Shown piece by piece: positions 36,832 through 45,433 of a stretch of DNA of 64,000 nucleotides. A program made the translations under genes and the position numbers. Every line of letters begins with the position of its first letter. Within the stretch, counting starts at the first letter, position 1. The notes below the pieces were generated by a model that made no database searches, had not been told where the DNA came from, and worked only from the letters and a program-made list of their open reading frames with translations. Source of the stretch: Rhizobium sp. (lineage in GTDB: Bacteria > Pseudomonadota > Alphaproteobacteria > Rhizobiales > Rhizobiaceae); the NCBI GenBank assembly GCA_019739215.1, contig JAHHDR010000039.1, positions 1 to 64,000 on the forward strand, given 5' to 3'.

Positions 36832-37794
36832 TTATGCCGGTGCGCCACCGGTACGGGCCGCGCGGCCGCCACGACGGCCGGGTGCTGCGGACGATGCGGC
36901 CGGTGTCGGGGCCTGCGCGGCGCCGCCTTCGGCCGGCTTGTAGTCGCGATAGGTTTTGATCCAGTGCGTGCAGTTCGGGTCGGTTCCGTTGAGAACGTTG
37001 GCGGCGCGGACCGCTTCCATTTCCTGCGGGCGGCAGGGGTTCATGATCGCAGACGTCATGCCGGCGCCGATGACCATCGGGATGAAGCCGCCATTGATGC
37101 CATGGCGATGCGGCAAGCCGAAGGAAATGTTGGACAGGCCGCAGGTCGTGTTGACCTTGAGCTCCTCGCGCAGGCGGCGCAGCAGGGCGAAGACCTGGCG
37201 GCCGGCATCGCCCAGCGCACCGATCGGCATGACGAGCGGGTCGACGACGACGTCTTCCGGCTTGATGCCGTAATCCATCGCGCGCTCGACGATCTTCTTG
37301 GCCACGGCGAAGCGGACGTCGGGGTCCATGGAGATGCCGCTCTCGTCATTGGAGATCGCGACGACGGGAACGTTGTATTTCGCGCAGAGCGGCAGGATCG
37401 CTTCAAGCTTTTCTTCCTCGCCGGTCACGGAGTTGACCAGCGGACGGCCCTTGGCGACCTTGAGAGCGGCTTCGATCGCGGCCGTGACCGATGAGTCGAT
37501 GGCGAGCGGTACGTCCACCAGGCCCTGGACGATTTCGAGCGTCTTGACCAGCAGACCGGGCTCGGTCTCGTTCGGGTTGACCGAGGTGACGCCGGCATTG
37601 ACGTCGAGCATGGTGGCGCCTGCGGCGACCTGCTCGAGCGCATCCTTGATGACGGTCTCGAAATTGCCTTCGATCATTTCCGCGGCGAGCTTCTTGCGGC
37701 CTGTCGGGTTGATGCGTTCGCCGATGACGCAGAACGGCTGGTCGAAGCCGATGATGATTTCCCGTGTAGCGGAGGCGACGATTGTGCGAGTCAT
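36832..37794 (-). CDS. methyltetrahydrofolate:corrinoid methyltransferase (MtgA/MtvA/AcsE type)
   Basis: A 320-aa pterin-binding TIM barrel: PFCVIGERINPTGRKKLA at the start, MLDVNAG, DSSVTAAIEAAL, VNSVTGEEEKLEAILP, and NTTCGLSNISFGLPHR, all typical of methyl-THF-binding enzymes. It moves the methyl group from the corrinoid protein to tetrahydrofolate (or the reverse). The last 30 residues are a low-complexity Ala/Pro/Gly/Arg tail that ends in RRGGRAARTGGAPA, not part of the barrel. 74 bases separate it from metF upstream. Confidence 0.9.
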   Translation of the reverse strand: MTRTIVASATREIIIGFDQPFCVIGERINPTGRKKLAAEMIEGNFETVIKDALEQVAAGATMLDVNAGVTSVNPNETEPGLLVKTLEIVQGLVDVPLAIDSSVTAAIEAALKVAKGRPLVNSVTGEEEKLEAILPLCAKYNVPVVAISNDESGISMDPDVRFAVAKKIVERAMDYGIKPEDVVVDPLVMPIGALGDAGRQVFALLRRLREELKVNTTCGLSNISFGLPHRHGINGGFIPMVIGAGMTSAIMNPCRPQEMEAVRAANVLNGTDPNCTHWIKTYRDYKPAEGGAAQAPTPAASSAAPGRRGGRAARTGGAPA

Positions 37795-37868
37795 TGTTGT
37801 TCCTTGGTGGCTCGGGACATTGGGTACTTATAAGGCGGTTTTCGAGAAGGCAAAGGTCGATGATCCGG

Positions 37869-38924
37869 TCAGTCCATCGAGTGATCGACCAGCGAGTCTG
37901 ATGTTTCCTCCAGCATTTCCCGCATGTCTGCGCGCGGCGTCCGTTTCCAGGGCGTACGTCCCTTCAGGACGCCGGATTCGTGCACGATCTCGGAGACATA
38001 CTCTTCCTGGCGGTAGGCCATGACATGGATGCCGGACACGCCCTCGATCTCCTTCACCTCGTTGATGATGTCGATGCAGAGCTGCTTGCCTTCCTTCTTC
38101 TGGTCCTGAGCGCCTTCGAGGCGGGCTATGATCGAATCAGGGATGTGGATGCCTGGTACGTTGGAGCGGATCCACTTGGCCGTCTTGGCCGAGGCCATCG
38201 GGCCGACGCCGACGAGGATGAAGCATTTCTCGGCATAGCCGAGGTCGACCACCTTCTTCATATACTCCCTGAACATGGGAACATCGAAGCAGTACTGGCT
38301 CTGCACGAACTGGGCGCCGGCCTCGATCTTCTTGCCGAGCCGGTAGGGGCGGAAGTCATAGGGAGGCGCGAAAGGATTGATCGCCGCCCCGAGGAAGACC
38401 TTGGGCGGGCTCGTCAGCTTGCGGCCCGACAGGAATTTCGAATTGTCGCGCATGATGCGGACCGTTTCGAGCAGCGACATGCAATCGAGATCGAAGACCG
38501 GCTTGGCCCCAGGCTGGTCGCCGGCCTGCACGCCGTCGCCGGTCAGGCACATGATGTTGGCGACGCCCATCGCCGCGGCACCCAGCACGTCGCCCTGGAT
38601 GGCGATGCGGTTCTTGTCGCGGCAGGCGATCTGCATGATCGGCGCATAACCCATCCGGGTCAGAAGCGCGCAGATGCCGACGGAGGACATGTGGCAGTTG
38701 GCGCCGGAGGCGTCGACGGCATTGATGCCGTCGACCCAGCCCTCGAAAATCGCAGCGCGGTCGTAGACATCCTCCGCATTGGCGCTGTCGGGCGGATTGA
38801 GTTCGGCGGTGACGGCGAATTCGCCCCGGCGCAGAACGCGTTCCAGCCGGCCGAGCGAGGAATGGCCGGGCAGGGGATCGAGCGGCAGGTGGGGCCCGAG
38901 CGGATTTTCGTCGATATGGGCCAT
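37869..38924 (-). CDS. metF: methylenetetrahydrofolate reductase (MetF family)
   Basis: A 351-aa TIM-barrel flavoprotein: VTAELNPPDSANAEDVYDRA, MSSVGICALLTRMG, NIMCLTGDGVQAGDQPGAKPV, and GAQFVQSQYCFD, all MTHFR elements. It interconverts methyl-THF and methylene-THF. It directly precedes a MetV-like Cys-rich protein gene (3-base spacing), an arrangement like the MetF/MetV pairs of acetogens, where MetF gets electrons through MetV. Here it would oxidise methyl-THF produced by demethylation. Confidence 0.88.
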   Translation of the reverse strand: MAHIDENPLGPHLPLDPLPGHSSLGRLERVLRRGEFAVTAELNPPDSANAEDVYDRAAIFEGWVDGINAVDASGANCHMSSVGICALLTRMGYAPIMQIACRDKNRIAIQGDVLGAAAMGVANIMCLTGDGVQAGDQPGAKPVFDLDCMSLLETVRIMRDNSKFLSGRKLTSPPKVFLGAAINPFAPPYDFRPYRLGKKIEAGAQFVQSQYCFDVPMFREYMKKVVDLGYAEKCFILVGVGPMASAKTAKWIRSNVPGIHIPDSIIARLEGAQDQKKEGKQLCIDIINEVKEIEGVSGIHVMAYRQEEYVSEIVHESGVLKGRTPWKRTPRADMREMLEETSDSLVDHSMD

Positions 38925-38927
38925 GGA

Positions 38928-39503
38928 TCAGGCGTCCTTGCTCTCAAGCGCTTCGCGTTCGGCGGCCGCCAGCGCGGTGACGCGCAGCCAGGCCGACGTC
39001 TCGCGCAATGCCTGGTCGACCGGCTTCTGCACGTTCATGATCCTGTCGCCATGCACCATGTTGCGCGATCCTTCCCAGGCCTTGACCCAGACACAGGGCA
39101 TGTCCGGCTCGACCTCACAATTTCCGTTTGCCCTCACCCCGCCGCACGGACCGTTGCGGAGCTGCTTGGGACAGTTCATCGGACAGCTCATGCCGGTCGA
39201 TGACAGCACGCACTGGCCGCACATCCGACAGTCGAACATCAGGCCCTTGACGCGCTTCTCGACAGCCTTGATCGGCCACTCCACGCGGCTGTAGCCGATC
39301 GCCTTCCACAGGGGATGCAGCATCAGGAAGATGTTCGAGAACTTGTCGTAGAACCATTCGAGCATCCTCGAGTGGCGGATGGACCAGAGGCGGATGGTGT
39401 AGCTCCGCTTCCGGCGGGCCACGGCAGACACGTCAGCCGGCGTATAGGCGCCCGTCGTGGCCTTCTTGCCGGCGGCGGCGTTGCCGGGCCTCGGTTCAGA
39501 CAT
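38928..39503 (-). CDS. MetV-like methylenetetrahydrofolate reductase C-terminal domain protein
   Basis: A 191-aa protein. A Cys-rich core of about 45 residues (MFDCRMCGQC, TGMSCPMNCPK, GPCGGVRANGNCEV, DMPCVW) matches the MTHFR C-terminal (DUF5981/PF12225) zinc or Fe-S-binding module of MetV, which partners MetF. The N-terminus is a basic Ala-rich stretch. It overlaps the upstream Virulence_fact gene by eight bases and precedes metF by three, so these three are tightly coupled. Confidence 0.85.
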   Translation of the reverse strand: MSEPRPGNAAAGKKATTGAYTPADVSAVARRKRSYTIRLWSIRHSRMLEWFYDKFSNIFLMLHPLWKAIGYSRVEWPIKAVEKRVKGLMFDCRMCGQCVLSSTGMSCPMNCPKQLRNGPCGGVRANGNCEVEPDMPCVWVKAWEGSRNMVHGDRIMNVQKPVDQALRETSAWLRVTALAAAEREALESKDA

Positions 39504-39798
39504 TGTCGCGACCTCCGGACTTGACCAGCGCAACCAGCCGCTCGCGGTCATAGGCCGCTTCGAGCTCGGCGGCGGCCTTGTCGGCTTCGGCTTCGAGATC
39601 GTCCGAAACCGGCACCGGATCGGCCTTGCGCCATTCGGCGAGATAGTCGTCAGTCCCGCCGGCGCCGGTGCGCATGGCGCACATGTCGATGGCCTCGGTG
39701 AAGCGCAGGGACAGCTCGCGCTTGGCGTTGGTCCGCCCTTTCTTGATGATCACCTGGGCAGGAATGTCGCGCCAGTAGACGATGATGCGGTCGGCCAT
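39496..39798 (-). CDS. Virulence_fact domain small protein
   Basis: A 100-aa protein matching the PF13769 group (named after an old virulence annotation but of unknown function): MADRIIVYWRDIPAQVIIKKG, then ELSLRFTEAIDMCAMR and DDYLAEWRKADP. It recurs beside MetV- and MttB-type genes in alphaproteobacteria, so a role in the C1 pathway is more likely than virulence. Overlaps the MetV-like gene by eight bases. Confidence 0.8.
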   Translation of the reverse strand: MADRIIVYWRDIPAQVIIKKGRTNAKRELSLRFTEAIDMCAMRTGAGGTDDYLAEWRKADPVPVSDDLEAEADKAAAELEAAYDRERLVALVKSGGRDNV

Positions 39799-39919
39799 GA
39801 AAACTCAACTCCCTTTTCCGGCACAATGGTGTGGAAAGGGCCAGTCTGCACAGCTAGTCACGACGTCGCAATCGTCTTATTACGACAGTCCCCTGTCGCG
39901 TGGCGTTCAAGCCGGCTTC

Positions 39920-40603
39920 TCAGCCGAAGAAGTTGAGAAAGCCGTGCCAGTAGTCGGGAATCTGCTGGATGAAATACGGGATGTTTGAGAGGATTTCATA
40001 ACCCACATAGCCGACAATGGCGCCAAAGACGACGCCGACGATGACACCGGCCCACATCATCAATCCGTCACGTTCCGTCATGCCGAGGCCCATGAGCGCG
40101 AGCGCCAGTGACGGACCCATGTTGCCGAGCGGGATCGGCAGGAACACGATGACGGCGAGCACCAGCGCGAACAGCCCCAGCACCCGTTCGATCATGCGGT
40201 TGCCGCTGAAAAAGCGTGGCTTGATGAAGCGCTCGGCCTTGTTCATCCAGGGGATGAACCTGTCCAGAACGGCGGAGAACGCCTTGTTGTCGAAGGAGTA
40301 CTCACGCAGGCGCCTGGGCAGCCATATCGTGTCGAGGCGCGAAAACGCCATCTGGCAGGCGATGAAGACGAGCGGCAGGCCCAGAATGACCGTGGCCCCA
40401 GGAGGCAGCGGCACCAGGTTGGGCAGACAGAAGACCACGAGGAAGGCGCCGAAGGATCGGTCATCCATTGCCTGTGCGATCTGGCCAAGCGAAATCCTGT
40501 CGCCAGCGCCATCTGAAACGCGGCGCAGCAGCTCGGAGAGCTTCTCCTGATGCGCGCTGGCGTCACTGCGGGCCAATCCGATTTCCATTCCTATTTCCGA
40601 CAC
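39920..40603 (-). CDS. exoD: ExoD family protein (exopolysaccharide synthesis)
   Basis: A 227-aa membrane protein of the ExoD family (PF06055): RISLGQIAQAMDDRSFGAFLVVFCLPNLVPLPPG split over about residues 36-70, then helices FIACQMAF, FALVLAVIVFLPIPLG and LMMWAGVIVGVVFGAIVGY. ExoD influences exopolysaccharide production and alkali tolerance in Sinorhizobium. Lying between C1 genes on the same strand, it is probably an unrelated insertion. A second start, six codons in, is possible. Confidence 0.85.
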   Translation of the reverse strand: MSEIGMEIGLARSDASAHQEKLSELLRRVSDGAGDRISLGQIAQAMDDRSFGAFLVVFCLPNLVPLPPGATVILGLPLVFIACQMAFSRLDTIWLPRRLREYSFDNKAFSAVLDRFIPWMNKAERFIKPRFFSGNRMIERVLGLFALVLAVIVFLPIPLGNMGPSLALALMGLGMTERDGLMMWAGVIVGVVFGAIVGYVGYEILSNIPYFIQQIPDYWHGFLNFFG

Positions 40604-40745
40604 TGTGCACCCATGATCCGTCTGTCACCAACCTAAGCCCGATAGCTTAAGGGTCGTTTATCAATGCAGTGAGACAACGGATGAGAAATGTCGCTTATTT
40701 GCGGCGCGTCGCCGCAACCAAGTGTCACGCATCGGGACGTGCAAA

Positions 40746-41361
40746 TCAAGCGGCCGCAGATTTGAGCGCCGACGTTAGGTCGCCATAGCCAGTGAACCGA
40801 TACTCATAGTCGAGCTTGAGATAGTCCGCCGCCCATTTCGCCTTGGCCTGAAGCGCGGGATCTTCGGTCTGGGCGAGATACACGACCTTCGTATAGTTGC
40901 CAAACACCATGTCGCGAAGTTCAGGGTGCTTGTCGAGCTTGAGCGGTTCTATGACGAAGGCCTCGAACTGGCGGGTGATCAGGTCGGTGAGGTAGAAGGC
41001 GGTGAACTCCTCCTCGCATTCGGCCAGGAACTTCTCGGTGCCGGTGAAAAAATGCATAGCAATGCGGGCCGGCGATGCGCTCGACGCCCTCCTGTTCGCA
41101 GATCTTGTCGAGTTCGCCCTGCGTGCCGCATTCGGCATAGCCAATGAAGATGCGGTCGACACCATCGGCGCGCGCCTCGGCAATTTTTTTCCGCATGGCC
41201 GGTGCGATCTTTTCCGGATAGACGTGCCAGATCGCTGGCAGACATTCGAGCTCCAGATGGTCAAGCCCGTTGGCCTGCTTGATCGCAAGAACCTCGCGCG
41301 CAATCGCGCCGCAGGCGATGACCCGCAATCGGGAAGGGGCGTTGTGCGTGGCGTCGTTCAT
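40746..41361 (-). pseudogene. DUF1638 family protein, frameshifted at a T6 run
   Basis: The first part (from MNDATHNAPSRLRV) has VIACGAIAREVLAI, LECLPAIWHVYPEKI, IFIGYAECGTQGELD and AGPHCYAFF; the rest (TGTEKFLAECEEEFTAFYLTD to the end) lies in another frame. Taking one base out of the run TTTTTT (41047-41052, read as A6 on the plus strand) joins the two into a standard DUF1638 protein of about 204 aa. The family has several conserved Cys/His residues and occurs with MttB-type methyltransferases; its function is unknown. The indel may be a sequence error. Confidence 0.8.
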
Positions 41362-41630
41362 GATCGATCCGGTGGCAAGAAAGGTTGCAGTATAGGACGT
41401 TTCCGCATCATCAAGAATACCCAATGCGGCACTTGTTGCCGTCGACCGAACACGGTCCGGGAAATCGTGTGGTGGGACCACATGGCAATTGAACCATTTG
41501 GCGCGTCGCGCGTTACTCCGACGGGACAGACGTGCGACGACCGGCCTTTTGGCACAGCCGCTCGAATTGCCCGGTCATTTGCCGAGACACACCTGTTCGG
41601 CACATTCATATTCATTCGGAGAGCTCGGTC

Positions 41631-41774
41631 ATGAACACATCCACGAAGATTGCAGCCGCCTTGTTGGCAGTGCTGATGCTCGCATCCTGCGGCAATACGA
41701 TTCGGGGCGCTGGCCGCGATACGTCCAATGCCGTCGACGCGACGCAGGACGCCGCGAACGATGTCGCCAACTGA
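41631..41774 (+). CDS. entericidin-like lipoprotein
   Basis: A 47-aa lipoprotein: short basic start, hydrophobic stretch, lipobox LASC (Cys near residue 21), then a small polar tail GNTIRGAGRDTSNAVDATQDAANDVAN. It matches the entericidin A/B family, cell-envelope lipoproteins linked to stress-induced lysis. A near copy follows 33 bases downstream. Confidence 0.8.
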   Translation: MNTSTKIAAALLAVLMLASCGNTIRGAGRDTSNAVDATQDAANDVAN

Positions 41775-41807
41775 TAGTGCCGCCGGCAAACCAATCGGAG
41801 TATTCAC

Positions 41808-41954
41808 ATGATCAACACCACGACACGTATTGCAGCCGCCGTTCTCCTCGTCTTCGCTCTTGCTTCATGCGGCAACACGATCCGCGGCTTCGGCAAGGAT
41901 GCGTCCAACACGGTGGACGCCACCGAAGACGCGGCCAATGACGTCGCCAACTGA
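41808..41954 (+). CDS. entericidin-like lipoprotein (tandem copy)
   Basis: A 48-aa lipoprotein starting MINTTTRIAAAVLLVFALASC, lipobox ASC, tail GNTIRGFGKDASNTVDATED. It has the same length and layout as the upstream copy but numerous substitutions, so the duplication is not recent. It is preceded by GGAG ten bases upstream. In enterobacteria the two copies act as toxin and antidote; that role has not been shown here. Confidence 0.8.
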   Translation: MINTTTRIAAAVLLVFALASCGNTIRGFGKDASNTVDATEDAANDVAN

Positions 41955-41970
41955 CCTCTCCTGAACGGAA

Positions 41971-41998
41971 CGGGCCGCTGCGATGTCGCAGCGGCCCG
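41971..41998. terminator. bidirectional hairpin between entericidin and corrinoid protein genes
   Basis: CGGGCCGCTGCGA (41971-41983) pairs with TCGCAGCGGCCCG (41986-41998). It sits between convergent genes and could end both transcripts, though T-runs are poor. Confidence 0.65.
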
Positions 41999-42025
41999 TG
42001 CCTTACTGTGCTAACTGGTCTGGAA

Positions 42026-42727
42026 TCAGGCGCCAGCGGCCAGCATATTGTGCTTGCGTTTGATGAATTCCTTGGCGGTCTCGACGGCGATCGCTGCGTC
42101 GCGGCAGTAGGCATCGGCGCCGACGGCCTTGCCGAATTCCTCGTTGAGCGGCGCGCCGCCGACCAGAACGACGTAGTCGTCGCGGATACCCTTTTCCTTC
42201 ATCGTGTCGATGACGACCTTCATGTAGGGCATGGTCGTGGTCAACAGAGCCGACATGCCGAGAATGTCGGGCTTCTCGCGTTCGATCGCATCGAGATAGT
42301 TCTCGACAGGGTTGTTGATGCCAAGGTCGATCACATCGAAGCCGGCGCCTTCCATCATCATGCCGACAAGGTTCTTGCCAATGTCGTGAATGTCGCCCTT
42401 CACCGTGCCGATCACCATCTTGCCCTGCTTCGGCGCGCCGGTGGCGGCGAGCAGCGGGCGCAGAATGAACATGCCGGCCTTCATCGCATTGGCCGAGAGC
42501 AGGACTTCCGGCACGAAGAGGATGCCGTCACGGAAGTCGACGCCGACGATACGCATGCCTTCGACGAGCGCCTGGGTGAGGACATCGTAGGGCACCCAGC
42601 CACGGCTGAGGAGGATGTTTGTGCCTTCCTCGATCTCTTCCTTGAGCCCGTCGTAGAGGTCGTCGTGCATCTGCTGCACGAGTTCTTCGTCGGAGAGCTC
42701 CGAAAGAATGATTTCATCGTCTGCCAT
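42026..42727 (-). CDS. corrinoid (B12-binding) protein of the MttC/MtgC type
   Basis: A 233-aa methyl carrier. The N-terminal cap (about 1-95; VPEVLLSANAMKAGMFILRP) is followed by the cobalamin domain with the base-off/His-on motif GDIHDIGKN (Asp-x-His-x-x-Gly) at about 110, ALLTTTM and the VLVGGAPL loop. It accepts the methyl group from the MttB-like enzyme on its cobalt and passes it to the methyl-THF methyltransferase. It is divergent from the MttB-like gene across 373 bp, so the two probably share a regulatory region. Confidence 0.92.
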   Translation of the reverse strand: MADDEIILSELSDEELVQQMHDDLYDGLKEEIEEGTNILLSRGWVPYDVLTQALVEGMRIVGVDFRDGILFVPEVLLSANAMKAGMFILRPLLAATGAPKQGKMVIGTVKGDIHDIGKNLVGMMMEGAGFDVIDLGINNPVENYLDAIEREKPDILGMSALLTTTMPYMKVVIDTMKEKGIRDDYVVLVGGAPLNEEFGKAVGADAYCRDAAIAVETAKEFIKRKHNMLAAGA

Positions 42728-43100
42728 GGCGATCCTCGTCGAGAATTTGAGTTGCCGGTTTGCCGTAAACCGAATTTAATTGATACAGTTAGCGTCTGGG
42801 CATTGCAAAGCGTTTTCGAAAACGACGCCGCGCTGCGTGATTTACGACCATAGCTCGTTTCCACATTGACAAGCCTTGAAGTTTTCGGGGTCTGAGGGAT
42901 CGTTCCATTTGATTTTTCTCGACGATCCCGGACGACTCGTTCTCATGTACCGGCGGCGCTCGTGCCGCAAACAGGCAAAAGCGGCACTTCGTTTCCAGCG
43001 GCATCATTGGCGCTTTTAGGAATGTTCCTTTTGCGGCATTGTTTAGGATCGCCCTGAACATTTCCGCCCCTCAGGGCCAAAACCATAAAGAGGAAACGAC
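42728..43100. promoter_or_regulatory. divergent regulatory region between corrinoid protein and MttB-like genes
   Basis: A 373-bp non-coding stretch holding both promoters. It contains a 14-bp perfect palindrome CGTTTTCGAAAACG (42811-42824), a candidate operator. A second inverted repeat, GGATCGT...ACGATCC, lies around 42895-42930 and is a possible hairpin. I see no convincing cobalamin-riboswitch core. An RBS-like AGAGGAAA precedes the MttB-like ATG. Clear -35/-10 pairs were not recognised. Confidence 0.5.
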
Positions 43101-44657
43101 ATGGACCAGACAACCGATCAGGCAGAGGGCGGCGGACGTCGCACTCGTGGTGCCGCGGCACGGCGTGCGGCGCGCACAGGCGGCGGTCCCGGTCCGTCGC
43201 TTCCCTACATCACCCGCAAGATCCGCGAATACGAGGTGCTGGACGAAGAAGGCCTCGAACTCATCGAGCGCAATGCGGATCTGATCCTGGAAGAGATCGG
43301 AATCGAGTTCCGCGAAGATGCGGAAGCGCTGGCGCTGTGGAAGGATGCCGGTGCCGATGTTCGCGGCGAACGCGTGCACTTCCCCAAGGGCCTGTGCCGC
43401 GAACTGCTCAAGACCGCGCCGCCGGTCTTCACCTGGCATGCCCGCAATCCCGAGCGCAACGTGCAGATTGGCGGCAAGGCCACCGTGTTCGCGCCGGTCT
43501 ACGGCCCTCCCTTCGTGCGCGACCTCGAAGGCGTCAGGCGTTACGCGACGATCGAGGACTTCCGCAATTTCGTCAAGCTCGCCTACATGGCGCCGTCGAT
43601 GCATTCCTCGGGCGGCACGGTGTGCGAGCCGGTGGATGTGCCGGTCAACAAGCGCCATCTCGACATGGTCTACAGCCATATCAAATATTCCGACAAGCCG
43701 TTCATGGGCTCGGTCACCGCGCCGGAGCGTGCGGAAGACACGATCGCCATGGCGAAGCTGGTGTTCGGTGACGAGTTCGTCGAAAACAACTGCGTGACCC
43801 TGAACCTGATCAACGCCAACTCGCCGATGGTGTTCGACGAGACCATGGTCGGCGCGCTCAAGGTCTATGCGCGCCACAATCAGGCGACGGTCATTTCGCC
43901 GTTCATCCTGTCGGGTGCGATGAGCCCCGTGACGGTTGCCGGCACCCTGACCCAGATCCTTGCCGAGGTGCTCGCCGGCGCGTCCTTCACCCAGCTCATC
44001 CGCAAGGGTGCGCCGGTGCTGTTCGGCACGTTCGCGGCCTCGATCTCGATGCAGTCGGGTGCTCCGACGTTCGGCACGCCCGAGCCGTCGCTGGTTTCCT
44101 ATGGCGCGGCCCAGCTTGCGCGTCGCCTCGGTCTGCCGTTCCGGACCGGTGGCTCGCTCTGCGGCTCCAAGGTTCCGGATGCGCAGGCAGCGCATGAGTC
44201 GGCCAATACGATCAACATGACGCTGCTCGCCGGCACCAACTTCTCGCTTCACGCCGCAGGCTGGCTCGAGGGTGGCCTGGTGTCGTCCTACGAGAAGTTC
44301 ATGATCGACCAGGACCAACTCGGCATGATGCAGAAAATGGCCGAGGGTGTCGACCTGTCGGAAGACGCGCAGGCGCTGTCCGCGATCCGCGAAGTCGGTC
44401 CTGGTAGCCACTATCTTGGCTGCGCGCACACGCAGGCGCATTTCCAGACCGCGTTCTATCGCTCGGCGCTGGCCGACAACAATTCCTACGAACAGTGGGA
44501 AGTGGAAGGCGAGAAGCGAATCGAACAACGGGCGAACGCCCTTTGCAGGAGCTGGCTGGAAAGCTACGAGGCTCCGGCGCTCGATCCTGATATCGACGAG
44601 GCGCTGCTGGCGTTCATCAGGCAGAAGAAGGACTCTATGCCCGACGCATTCACCTGA
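43101..44657 (+). CDS. MttB superfamily methyltransferase, non-pyrrolysine (quaternary amine:corrinoid)
   Basis: A 518-aa TIM-barrel methyltransferase of the trimethylamine methyltransferase family: YEVLDEEGLELIERNADLILEEIGIEF, SMHSSGGTVCEPVDVPV, GAMSPVTVAGTLTQILAEVLAG, SYGAAQLARRLGLPFRTGG, TLLAGTNFSLHAAGWLEGGL. The frame is uninterrupted, so there is no amber/pyrrolysine codon. Such non-Pyl relatives (MtgB, MtpB, MtcB) demethylate glycine betaine, proline betaine or carnitine. Residues 1-33 are an unrelated Gly/Arg/Ala-rich extension including RRAARTGGGPG. Substrate is not decidable from sequence. Confidence 0.92.
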   Translation: MDQTTDQAEGGGRRTRGAAARRAARTGGGPGPSLPYITRKIREYEVLDEEGLELIERNADLILEEIGIEFREDAEALALWKDAGADVRGERVHFPKGLCRELLKTAPPVFTWHARNPERNVQIGGKATVFAPVYGPPFVRDLEGVRRYATIEDFRNFVKLAYMAPSMHSSGGTVCEPVDVPVNKRHLDMVYSHIKYSDKPFMGSVTAPERAEDTIAMAKLVFGDEFVENNCVTLNLINANSPMVFDETMVGALKVYARHNQATVISPFILSGAMSPVTVAGTLTQILAEVLAGASFTQLIRKGAPVLFGTFAASISMQSGAPTFGTPEPSLVSYGAAQLARRLGLPFRTGGSLCGSKVPDAQAAHESANTINMTLLAGTNFSLHAAGWLEGGLVSSYEKFMIDQDQLGMMQKMAEGVDLSEDAQALSAIREVGPGSHYLGCAHTQAHFQTAFYRSALADNNSYEQWEVEGEKRIEQRANALCRSWLESYEAPALDPDIDEALLAFIRQKKDSMPDAFT

Positions 44658-44758
44658 AAGGGTCCCGAAGCCAGGGAGAATGGCGGACGGTATCAGGTGG
44701 CTGACTGGATCCAGCGCGATGTCTGGAGACCGCATTACAAGCCACCCGGCCGGACATA

Positions 44759-45433
44759 ATGGGCAACGAAGACACAGCTATCGATGACATCCGTGCGGCG
44801 CTGAAGCCGCACGGAATTTTTTTGCGCGGGGTCCTGGCCTTTGACGGCGATGGACCCGAGATGACGGGTGGAAGGGCAGGGACGGTCGTGCTGCTCGGCA
44901 ATGTGGGCGGCTCGATCTGGCCGGCTTTCGCCGCCTGGATAGCGCGGCACCCCGGTATTGCCGATCCTCTTGACGCATGGTCGGTCGACGTAATCCGGCC
45001 GGTTGCCGACGCCGTGGGTGGGGTCGCTTGGTTCCCGTCCGAAAGGCCATGGCAGCCGTTCCAGCAATGGGCGATGCGCGCGGAGGGGCTCAAGTCGTCG
45101 CCGCTCGGCATCCTCATCCATCCCGACTACGGGCTGTGGCATGGCTATCGCGGCGCCATCGGCTTGTTGCGAAGGATCGGGGTTCCTCCCGCTGCGAAAG
45201 GGCCGCATCCCTGCGACCACTGTCCGGACAAGCCGTGCCTGACGACCTGCCCCGCCGGTGCCGTGATGCCGGACCGCTTCGACGTTGCCGGCTGCCGGAC
45301 CTATCTCGGCGGTGCGGAGCAGGCGCAATGCATGCGGTCCGGCTGCATCGCCCGCAATGCCTGTCCCGTCGGCTCGCAGTATCGCTATCCGCCGGCGCAG
45401 CTTCGCTTCCACATGGACGCGCTCGGCCCCTGA
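44759..45433 (+). CDS. 4Fe-4S ferredoxin-type protein linked to corrinoid methyltransferase
   Basis: A 224-aa protein with a C-terminal Cys-rich segment: CDHCPDKPCLTTCP (ferredoxin motif C-x2-C-x4-C-x3-C) and CRTYLG...QCMRSGCIARNACP, enough ligands for two clusters. It resembles the iron-sulfur part of epoxyqueuosine reductase without its B12 domain. Downstream of the MttB-like gene, it could feed electrons to the RACo-like activator. No ribosome site is obvious. Its stop directly abuts the convergent DMT gene. Confidence 0.75.
   Translation: MGNEDTAIDDIRAALKPHGIFLRGVLAFDGDGPEMTGGRAGTVVLLGNVGGSIWPAFAAWIARHPGIADPLDAWSVDVIRPVADAVGGVAWFPSERPWQPFQQWAMRAEGLKSSPLGILIHPDYGLWHGYRGAIGLLRRIGVPPAAKGPHPCDHCPDKPCLTTCPAGAVMPDRFDVAGCRTYLGGAEQAQCMRSGCIARNACPVGSQYRYPPAQLRFHMDALGP

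Noticed and set aside
42728..43100. Cobalamin riboswitch before the corrinoid or MttB-like genes
   Set aside because: No B12-box-like core was found on either strand by eye; only a palindrome and simple inverted repeats are visible.
43101..44657. Pyrrolysine codon in the MttB-like gene
   Set aside because: The frame has no internal amber codon, so it belongs to the non-Pyl branch of the superfamily.
43071..44735. 554-aa minus-strand frame opposite the MttB-like gene
   Set aside because: Arg/His/Asp-rich shadow composition and no motifs; the plus strand is clearly coding.
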